A stretch of 64,000 bases of DNA, from the NCBI RefSeq assembly GCF_001550155.1, contig NZ_LRUF01000021.1, positions 1 to 64,000 of the forward strand, in the 5' to 3' direction. The notes under the pieces were generated by a model that saw only the letters and a list, made by a program, of their open reading frames with translations, was not told where the DNA came from and made no database searches. The translations under genes were made by a program, and so were the position numbers. Shown one piece after another: positions 57,397 through 64,000 of this stretch; positions within the stretch are counted from its first letter, which is position 1, and every line of letters begins with the position of its first letter. The stretch is from Pseudoalteromonas arabiensis (GTDB taxonomy: Bacteria; Pseudomonadota; Gammaproteobacteria; Enterobacterales; Alteromonadaceae).

Positions 57397-57501
57397 CTGA
57401 TCAATCTTATTTATTCTTGCTATTAATTATCTAAATTTAAGCGTGCTTGCTATGGTGTGTAAACAGCACCATTAAAATAATCAGTATAAGCGACATTAAT
57501 A

Positions 57502-59304
57502 ATGCCAAATGAAGTTATACAACAAAAAACGCAATCAGAGCAATTAACACAGGTTATAGCCACTAAGCTTGCACGTGCAGTCTTCGCAGGCTTTGAAGCT
57601 ATGTTTGCGGAGTTTTTAAATATTACTTTAGGTGCACAAAGTCGTTTTGAGCAGTGCCAATGGCAGCAAGTTCAACAGATGATGAAGTTACGCTTACAAG
57701 TCTACGAAGGGCAAGTGAGTAAAGTTAGCAACGCTGTAAAAATCATTGCATATAGTGAAGTGGATGACCCTGCACTTTGGCTTTTAGCGAAACAGATTTA
57801 TGGTGAGATGGTACAAAACCATGAAAATCAGCCTATTGCTCACACATTTTTTAATTCGACATTTGGCGCTATTTGGGACTCTCGAAAGATCCGTAATGTT
57901 CATTTATTTGTTTTAAAGGCACGTTATCGATTAGGGCCTAGACCATTTGATTCTTTAGTGAGTCGCATCTCACTCAAAGATGGTTTCGATGAGGCAGTCT
58001 CGTCATTAATTAAGCGCCATGTATTTCGGGTCGGTTATGCAAACTTTGACGATGATGTAGTGCTTTTGCAGCGCACACTGATTGCAGGTGCCAAACATCA
58101 ATGCCCACAAGTATATCAATTACTTACACTTAACGATGGTTACATTGAGTATGCCAACTCCTTATTTTTTAGAAATAAAGCGTGCTACATAATAGGTCGA
58201 TGCATTGCAAAAAATGGCGATAACATGCCATTTGCCATTGCATTATTAAATACAGAGCGAGGCCTCGAGATTGATGCTGTGATGATGGGAGCTGACCAAC
58301 TGAGCTTACTTTTCGGTTTTGCACGCACTTATTTTATGGTGGATACGGACCAGCCAGCTCGTTACATTGATTACTTAAGTGTGTTAATGCCTCACAAGCA
58401 ACGTTTTGAACTGTTCAATGCGATAGGATTTATTAAACATGCAAAAACAGAGTTCTATCGTTACAAAGTAGATACGACTCGCAGCAGTCCTAGTGATGAT
58501 AAATATGTAATTGCCCCTGGTACACCGGGGATGGTGATGTTAGTGTTCACAACACCTTGCTCAGATTATGTTTACAAAGTAATAAAAGATAGGTTCAACG
58601 CACCAAAAACAGCCACTAAAAAGCAAGTCATGGCGAAATACGATTATGTAAAACAAGCAGATCGTGTGGGCCGCTTGGTTGATACACATGAATTTCGTTA
58701 TCTTGCTTTTGACTTGAGCCGTTTTAGTGATGAGTTATTACAAACGATGCAGCAGCAAATCGGTGATAGTTTAGTCATATCTGGCAATGCACTCATCCTT
58801 CGTCATGTTTACGTAGAGCGCAAAATGACACCACTAAATTTGTATATTAAGCAATGCGATGAACGAAAGCTCGAACAGGTGATGAACGATTACGGAAAAG
58901 CAATTAAGGAGCTTGCCGGTGCGAATATCTTCCCAGGAGATATGTTAATGAAGAACTTTGGTGTGACGCGATGGGGGAGAGTGGTGTTTTATGATTATGA
59001 CGAAATTTGCCCATTGACTGATTGCAACTTTAGAGAATTACCGCAAACAGATGATGCGTTAGACGAGCTCAATAGTGATAGTTATTTTGATATTGCTGAT
59101 AACGACATTTTTCCTAGTCAATTCAATGTATTCTTTAGTGCTAATGAAGCCGCATTTGCGTTCTTTAATCATCACCACCATGATATTTTTACCGCAACCA
59201 TGTGGCAAGATATTCAAAGGGCAATAAATAATGGTCAACTATTTGATGTATATCCTTATAAACAGTCTTGGCGTTTTTCACAGATGAGAAAATCTCAACC
59301 TTAA
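57502..59304 (+). CDS. aceK: Isocitrate dehydrogenase kinase/phosphatase
   Basis: 600 residues, usual AceK length. Kinase/phosphatase that inactivates or reactivates Icd by Ser phosphorylation, diverting flux to the glyoxylate shunt. Conserved APGTPGMVMLVF (ATP loop) and YVYKVIKDRFNAPK, GNALILRHVYVERKMTPLN, PGDMLMKNFGVTRWGRVVFYDYDEI (catalytic Asp region). Unlike E. coli, no aceBA lies upstream; a possible substrate paralog lies about 1.6 kb away. Confidence 0.95.
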   Translation: MPNEVIQQKTQSEQLTQVIATKLARAVFAGFEAMFAEFLNITLGAQSRFEQCQWQQVQQMMKLRLQVYEGQVSKVSNAVKIIAYSEVDDPALWLLAKQIYGEMVQNHENQPIAHTFFNSTFGAIWDSRKIRNVHLFVLKARYRLGPRPFDSLVSRISLKDGFDEAVSSLIKRHVFRVGYANFDDDVVLLQRTLIAGAKHQCPQVYQLLTLNDGYIEYANSLFFRNKACYIIGRCIAKNGDNMPFAIALLNTERGLEIDAVMMGADQLSLLFGFARTYFMVDTDQPARYIDYLSVLMPHKQRFELFNAIGFIKHAKTEFYRYKVDTTRSSPSDDKYVIAPGTPGMVMLVFTTPCSDYVYKVIKDRFNAPKTATKKQVMAKYDYVKQADRVGRLVDTHEFRYLAFDLSRFSDELLQTMQQQIGDSLVISGNALILRHVYVERKMTPLNLYIKQCDERKLEQVMNDYGKAIKELAGANIFPGDMLMKNFGVTRWGRVVFYDYDEICPLTDCNFRELPQTDDALDELNSDSYFDIADNDIFPSQFNVFFSANEAAFAFFNHHHHDIFTATMWQDIQRAINNGQLFDVYPYKQSWRFSQMRKSQP

Positions 59305-59366
59305 ATCCTTAATTGGAACAAAGAACTAACGTAAGCTAAGCAGTTCATAAAACAAGGACAGAGATA

Positions 59367-59762
59367 ATGAAAAAAATAACGCTTATTGCAAGTTTGCTAC
59401 TTAGTATCAATGTGAATGCCAATCCATTACTTGGCAGCTGGCAGTTTATTGAAGGAAAGTATGCTGTTGAAGATGGTTATGTGACAGCGAAAGCCCCCGA
59501 ATTGAGCTCGGTAAAATTAATCACTGACTCTCATTTTAGTTACATAACACAAAAAAATGGCCAGTTTCACTATGCTGGTGGTGGTGAATATATTCTTAAA
59601 GAGCAACAATTTATCGAAACATTTTCCTATGGTAATGTACCTTCATTATTAGGAAAAACGATGGCATTTGATTACAAAGTTGAAGACGATGTTTGGCACC
59701 ATACTTTGTACGAAAATGGCAAATTGATTGAAGCCGAAACATGGCGACGCATTACAAAATAG
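59367..59762 (+). CDS. Exported lipocalin-like small protein
   Basis: 131 residues with a signal peptide (LIASLLLSINVNA). The mature beta-rich domain (LLGSWQFIEGKY... YEILKEQQFIETF... TWRRITK) resembles DUF4488/lipocalin-like proteins; function unknown. Good ribosome site before ATG. It ends nine bases before the next gene, so the two are probably cotranscribed. Confidence 0.65.
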   Translation: MKKITLIASLLLSINVNANPLLGSWQFIEGKYAVEDGYVTAKAPELSSVKLITDSHFSYITQKNGQFHYAGGGEYILKEQQFIETFSYGNVPSLLGKTMAFDYKVEDDVWHHTLYENGKLIEAETWRRITK

Positions 59763-59770
59763 GGGCTGCT

Positions 59771-60733
59771 ATGCGCTACATTAAGCACGAAGATTCAAAC
59801 TTACACTTTGCACACATCAACCCTCCAGAGATAAAACCACACGAGGTGTTAGTTAAGGTCGCCGCTATTGGGGTTAATCGTGCTGACTGCATGCAGCGAC
59901 AGGGAAAGTATCCTGCCCCTGCAGGAGATAGCCCTATATTAGGACTTGAATGTGCAGGAGTGGTTGTTGAACAAGGTAGCAAAGTGACTAAAGATTGGCT
60001 AAATCAGCGGATTTTTACTTTGTGTGCAGGGGGGGCTTATAGCGAATATGTAGCGGTAGATGCGGCTCAAATAATGCCCTTAGCTGAGTCAATGACCATG
60101 GCACAAGGGGCTGCGATAAGTGAGGTCTATTTGACGGCTTATTCTGCCTTGTTTCAATTTGGTGGTCTTAAAGAAGGACACACTGCACTTATTCATGCAG
60201 GAGCCAGTGGGGTAGGCGGTGCAGCAATTCAAATGGCGAAAAGCATCGGTGCGAATGTCGTGGTGACAGCAGGAAGTGAAGAAAAGTGTCATCATGCAAA
60301 AGCAATGGGGGCTGATCATGCTATCAATTATAAAACAACCGATTTTGTCGAGTATATGAAAAACAATGAGCTCACAGCGAATACCATTGTTGATCCAGTC
60401 TCTGGTAGCTACTTAAACAAAAACGCCCATGTTGCAGCCATGGATTGCCAAATAGTTATGCTGGCATTTTTGGATAACCGCTTTGCAGAGGTTGATTTCG
60501 CTCGATTGCTTAGTAAACGAATTTCTTTTCATGCTTCTACGCTAAGGAATCGCAGCAATGAATTTAAGCGTACTTTGCGCGACCAGTTTATTTCACGTTT
60601 TTATGACACATTAGCTGCTGGTGGCTTTGATTATAATATTTATAAAACGCTCAATTGGGCACAGGCAAGTGAAGCGCATCGAATTTTGGATAACAACGAA
60701 AACGCAGGCAAAGTAGTGTTATTAGTTGAATAA
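59771..60733 (+). CDS. NAD(P)H:quinone oxidoreductase, PIG3-like
   Basis: 320 residues, zinc-free medium-chain dehydrogenase: GroES-like fold with GVNRADCMQRQGKYPAP, and Rossmann motif HAGASGVGGAAIQMAKSIGANVV. PIG3-type quinone oxidoreductases reduce quinones or enones with NADPH. ATG 59771 has AGGGGCT nine bases upstream and is preferred over an in-frame ATG at 59741 inside the previous gene. Confidence 0.88.
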   Translation: MRYIKHEDSNLHFAHINPPEIKPHEVLVKVAAIGVNRADCMQRQGKYPAPAGDSPILGLECAGVVVEQGSKVTKDWLNQRIFTLCAGGAYSEYVAVDAAQIMPLAESMTMAQGAAISEVYLTAYSALFQFGGLKEGHTALIHAGASGVGGAAIQMAKSIGANVVVTAGSEEKCHHAKAMGADHAINYKTTDFVEYMKNNELTANTIVDPVSGSYLNKNAHVAAMDCQIVMLAFLDNRFAEVDFARLLSKRISFHASTLRNRSNEFKRTLRDQFISRFYDTLAAGGFDYNIYKTLNWAQASEAHRILDNNENAGKVVLLVE

Positions 60734-60786
60734 CACCAAAACGCCCATATAATTTCTTTACATTCAAAGTCTAAGTAAAGGTTAGT

Positions 60787-61041
60787 ATGAACCCGATTAT
60801 AGAAACTCTAAAAGAACATAATGTTAGTGACGAACAAGTGCATGCCTTATTCAGTGCTTTCTTAGAAAACCCAATGATGGCGATGGCGCAAATACAACAA
60901 CTAGGTATCCCGCCAGAAAAACTGCAGCAGTTAATGGCTTTAGTAATGACACAGCCGAATCTAATTAAAGAGGCGGCTGAGTCACTCGGTATTAATGCTG
61001 AGCAAGTTGAGCAGGCTAAGCAACAGTTTAAAAATCAATAA
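60787..61041 (+). CDS. DUF2999 family protein
   Basis: 84 residues, all-helical, Gln/Met-rich: NVSDEQVHALFSAFLENPMMAMAQIQQLGIPPEKLQQL is diagnostic of DUF2999, known from Vibrio, Shewanella and Pseudoalteromonas. Function unknown. AAAGGT precedes the ATG. Converges with the PilZ gene only six bases away. Confidence 0.82.
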   Translation: MNPIIETLKEHNVSDEQVHALFSAFLENPMMAMAQIQQLGIPPEKLQQLMALVMTQPNLIKEAAESLGINAEQVEQAKQQFKNQ

Positions 61042-61047
61042 ATTAGT

Positions 61048-61749
61048 TTAATCTATATCAATTGCATAAGCTTCCAGTAGCTTGTGCAATTTATATTGCT
61101 CATCTTCGGCAAACTCAATACCAACATTTAATCGATCGCCTTTCATTTGATTGTTTCTAATGTATGCCCTAATAACTTGCGTAGAGCTATCTTGCGGCGA
61201 AAGGATATGTACAAAGACTTGGCGACGTTTTAGAGCTAAAAAGCCGGTTTTGACATGGATAGCAAAGCGACAACCTGTCGGCGAAATATCAATAATCAGC
61301 CCATGCAACAATGTTTTATCATCATCTGATGGGTTTTCGGTTACGCTAATTTTTGCAGGGATATGAGTTTGTAACCTGCTTGCTTCACGTAGTTGGCGAC
61401 TTTCAATATTTTTTGGGTAAGCTAAATACATCAAACGTTCAGGGCGAACGGTTAATGCAATGATATTGGTTGTGAAAGCAACACACTCACCGCGTTGATC
61501 TTCAACGATGTAGCGCACAATAGCACCATTGCCTTCAACTAACACATCTTTGAAATCATTTTTACCAACTTGTGCAGGGCACTTCAAAATTAAGTACTTT
61601 CCGGTTTCATAGCCAACAAGTGTTAACTTAAATCGAATAGAAATAGGGTTACTAAACTGTAAATCAATTAGCTTGCCAGGCAAGAGGTCTAAGAAAAAGG
61701 GTGACTTGTTTGCTAACTGAGGTGCTGTTTTTTCTTTTGTAACATCCAT
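61048..61749 (-). CDS. PilZ domain protein, YcgR/flagellar-brake-like
   Basis: 233 residues. An N-terminal YcgR-like domain (about 25-110) is followed by PilZ with RQLREASR (RxxxR motif) and DISPTGCRF (DxSxxG motif), the c-di-GMP-binding residues. Likely links c-di-GMP to motility or surface behaviour. Standalone, divergent from lepB. Confidence 0.85.
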   Translation of the reverse strand: MDVTKEKTAPQLANKSPFFLDLLPGKLIDLQFSNPISIRFKLTLVGYETGKYLILKCPAQVGKNDFKDVLVEGNGAIVRYIVEDQRGECVAFTTNIIALTVRPERLMYLAYPKNIESRQLREASRLQTHIPAKISVTENPSDDDKTLLHGLIIDISPTGCRFAIHVKTGFLALKRRQVFVHILSPQDSSTQVIRAYIRNNQMKGDRLNVGIEFAEDEQYKLHKLLEAYAIDID

Positions 61750-61941
61750 TTACGGGTATTTTTTGATTATTATTTTCTTTAGTATCTGTTATTCGGAACA
61801 TAAAATCACTACTACAAAATGGTGAAATTAATTTTTGACTTTAATACTTATTATTTTGTTACATTTTATACTGAACTTGCAGTTGGCCAGCGACGTCTTA
61901 ATTGACGAATCAAATTTAAATTAACGGGTTCTAGGAGGAAG

Positions 61942-62601
61942 ATGAGAAGATTATATAAACTTTGGAAAAATAACCGCTCGCTCATTATCTTTATTTGTTT
62001 AATGAGCGTATTCAGAAGTGCTGTGGCTGATTGGTATGAAGTACCTACTGCTTCAATGAACCCAACAATTGTTGAAGGTGATCGGATTCTAACAAATAAA
62101 ATGGCTTATGATTTGCGGCTTCCTTTTACTCATACTTCCTTAATGAGAACAGCTGAACCTGAAGTGGGAGATATCATTGTTTTTGACTCTAAAGCAGCTA
62201 ATAATCGTCTAATTAAGCGAGTAATTGGTTTACCGGGTGATACCGTCAGTATGATTAATAATGAGCTGATCATTAATGACCAAGCAATCAGCTACACAAA
62301 GTTAAAAGAGAATGATATTGAGCAAACTTTAATAGAGAACTTGCCTAGCGCGGCACATGTTATTCAGGTTTCAAAAACGCCTTCTTTGGTACAGCACTTT
62401 TCTAAAGTGACTATTCCTAAGGATATGTATTTAGTAATGGGCGATAATCGTGACAACAGTGCAGATTCCAGAGTAATAGGTTTTGTGCCTCGAGATGAGC
62501 TACTTGGTAAAGCGAATAAAGTCATCGTGTCACTTGATTATGATAATAATTATTTTCCACGCAAAGAACGTGTTTTAAAGGATTTGTACTCAGCTCCTTA
62601 A
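61942..62601 (+). CDS. lepB: Signal peptidase I
   Basis: 219 residues with one N-terminal membrane segment, shorter than E. coli LepB (324). Catalytic S38 (PTASMNP) and K92 (RLIKRVIGLPGD); the GDNRDNSADSR box is also present. Removes Sec signal peptides. This compact form, away from lepA/rnc, suggests an additional paralog. Strong AGGAGGA ribosome site just upstream. Confidence 0.9.
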   Translation: MRRLYKLWKNNRSLIIFICLMSVFRSAVADWYEVPTASMNPTIVEGDRILTNKMAYDLRLPFTHTSLMRTAEPEVGDIIVFDSKAANNRLIKRVIGLPGDTVSMINNELIINDQAISYTKLKENDIEQTLIENLPSAAHVIQVSKTPSLVQHFSKVTIPKDMYLVMGDNRDNSADSRVIGFVPRDELLGKANKVIVSLDYDNNYFPRKERVLKDLYSAP

Positions 62602-62628
62602 TTTCAGCCAAAATTTTCAGACAAAATA

Positions 62629-62662
62629 AAACCGTTGTGTCTAAAAACACAACGGTTCTTTT
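62629..62662. terminator. Bidirectional terminator between lepB and metG
   Basis: ACCGTTGTGT / ACACAACGGT perfect 10-bp stem with a short loop, A and T runs on both sides. Confidence 0.85.
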
Positions 62663-62675
62663 AAGAGCGATAAGA

Positions 62676-64000
62676 TTACATTACGCGCATGCCAGGCTCT
62701 GAGCCTTCGTCAGGGTTAAGAATATAAATTTCTTTACCGCCAGGGCCTGCTGCTAATACCATGCCCTCAGACATACCAAAACGCATCTTACGAGGCTTAA
62801 GGTTTGCTACCATTACCGTTAGCTTTCCTTCAATGTCTTCTGGTGCATACGCAGATTTAATACCTGCGAATACTTGGCGAGTTTCGCCACCTAAATCTAA
62901 CGTCAGTTTTAATAACTTATCTGCGCCTTCAACGTGTTCTGCTTTGGCAATTTTCGCTACGCGTAAATCAACTTTCGCAAAGTCATCAAACTCAATCTCT
63001 GGACTAATTGGCTCTTTTGCCAATGGGCTGTTTGGGTCGATTTTATCTTTTTCAGCCACAAGGCTTTCTTTAGATTCTTCAATCATTTTGTTTACTTTAT
63101 CCATTTCTACACGTTGCATTAACGGTTTGAATTTATTGATTGCGTGACCTTTAAGTGCCGTTTTAGCGCCTTGCCATGCTAAATCGTCATTTAAGAAGGT
63201 TTCAACATTAGCTGCCATGCCTGGCAGAACAGGTTTTAAGTAAGTGATAAGTACACGGAACATATTTAAACCAAGTGAGCACACATCATGCGCTTCTTGT
63301 TGTTTAGTTTCGTCTTTAATTAACACCCATGGAGCTTTAGCATCAATAAACTGGTTGGCTTTATCTGCAAGCGCCATAATCTCACGAATAGCACGGCTAT
63401 ATTCACGATTTTCGTAGTGATTAGCGATACTGTCTGCGGCATTTTGGAATTCACCTAGTAATGCTTCGTCCATAACTGTGTCGCTTAATTTTCCGTCAAA
63501 CTTTTTAGTGATAAAGCTGGCACAACGGCTCGCGATATTAACAACTTTACCTACTAAATCTGAGTTTACACGCAGTGCGAAGTCTTCAAGGTTTAAATCA
63601 AGATCAGTAATGCCACCGTTAAGCTTTGCAGCATAGTAGTAACGTAAGTACTCTGGATCTAGGTTATCAAGGTAAGTGCGAGCTTTAACAAAAGTGCCTT
63701 TAGATTTTGACATCTTGGCGCCATTTACAGTCACAAAACCATGGGCGAAAACGTTTGTAGGTTTTCTAAATTTTGCGCCATCAAGCATTGCAGGCCAGAA
63801 TAAGCTATGGAAATAAATGATGTCTTTGCCAATAAAGTGGTAAAGCTCAGCATCGGAATCTTCAGCCCAAAATGCATCAAAATCGATGCCTTTTTTATCA
63901 CATAGATTTTTGAAACTCGCCATGTAACCGATTGGTGCATCTAACCAAACATAAAAGTACTTGCCAGGCGCACCCGGAATTTCAAAACCGAAGTAAGGCG
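62676..64000 (-). CDS. metG: Methionine--tRNA ligase, 3' part (cut by window edge)
   Basis: The gene continues beyond the right edge; the visible frame runs on from ATG 63923 through [10 protein letters not shown] to the window end, so ATG 63923 is internal. The KMSKS signature ([11 protein letters not shown]) is followed by the anticodon-binding helices and the C-terminal tRNA-binding EMAP-like domain (VDLRVAKI, then [15 protein letters not shown]). About 440 codons are visible. Confidence 0.97.
   Translation of the reverse strand, partial: PYFGFEIPGAPGKYFYVWLDAPIGYMASFKNLCDKKGIDFDAFWAEDSDAELYHFIGKDIIYFHSLFWPAMLDGAKFRKPTNVFAHGFVTVNGAKMSKSKGTFVKARTYLDNLDPEYLRYYYAAKLNGGITDLDLNLEDFALRVNSDLVGKVVNIASRCASFITKKFDGKLSDTVMDEALLGEFQNAADSIANHYENREYSRAIREIMALADKANQFIDAKAPWVLIKDETKQQEAHDVCSLGLNMFRVLITYLKPVLPGMAANVETFLNDDLAWQGAKTALKGHAINKFKPLMQRVEMDKVNKMIEESKESLVAEKDKIDPNSPLAKEPISPEIEFDDFAKVDLRVAKIAKAEHVEGADKLLKLTLDLGGETRQVFAGIKSAYAPEDIEGKLTVMVANLKPRKMRFGMSEGMVLAAGPGGKEIYILNPDEGSEPGMRVM

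Noticed and set aside
38776..60000. Genomic island with mobile genes
   Set aside because: Gene content looks accessory, but no integrase, transposase, tRNA or flanking direct repeat was found, so an island cannot be claimed.

Overview
The window looks like a chromosomal segment of a marine gammaproteobacterium of the Alteromonadales, most likely Pseudoalteromonas or a close relative. This rests on AT-rich codon use, several protein families typical of that group (DUF2989, DUF2999, DUF1315, DUF349, DUF2066 next to hda, a long ~480-residue GAPDH) and the order trp operon / rnm / yciO / scpA. The genus is an inference; no rRNA gene is complete here. No tRNA genes, transposases, integrases, CRISPR arrays or phage genes are visible.

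Layout. 1-563: two tandem 5S-rRNA-like fragments, each followed by a terminator, suggesting that an rrn operon ends just upstream. 564-6091: DUF2066, hda, pheS, pheT, ihfA. 6134-15696: DUF2989 lipoprotein, long GAPDH, M14 carboxypeptidase, AGCS symporter, a zinc-ribbon membrane protein, DUF1315, DUF349 and DUF1439 proteins. 15812-18752: a PAS/sigma-54 activator beside ccoG, with a clear -24/-12 promoter and shared CGCG-type motifs that suggest a self-contained regulatory circuit. 18779-29392: small unknowns, a second M14 peptidase, an AI-2E transporter, a PepSY/response-regulator/histidine-kinase operon, YciI, an NSS transporter, CPBP protease, YciB, an HU-like protein and a PfpI/DJ-1 protein.

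29417-36377: a complete trp operon on the minus strand (trpE-G-D-CF-B-A). Its leader carries two successive Trp-codon leader peptides, each with its own antiterminator and terminator. This tandem attenuator is the most striking regulatory feature seen. Divergent from it are rnm, yciO and scpA.

After scpA the usual partner scpB is absent, and from about 38.8 to 60 kb the content looks accessory: an exported isochorismatase-like hydrolase with a divergent AraC regulator, an NrtS-like protein with an added zinc ribbon, cytochrome b561/YceI, and a co-directional set (45.6-55.9 kb). That set contains a dienelactone-hydrolase-like protein, an acetoacetate-decarboxylase-like protein, a large FAD oxidoreductase, a TonB-dependent receptor, a 7TMR-DISM hybrid kinase and an isocitrate dehydrogenase paralog whose NADP-contact residues are all changed. 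A LysR regulator and AceK (isocitrate dehydrogenase kinase/phosphatase) follow. The window ends with a quinone reductase, DUF2999, a PilZ protein, a signal peptidase I and the 3' part of metG.
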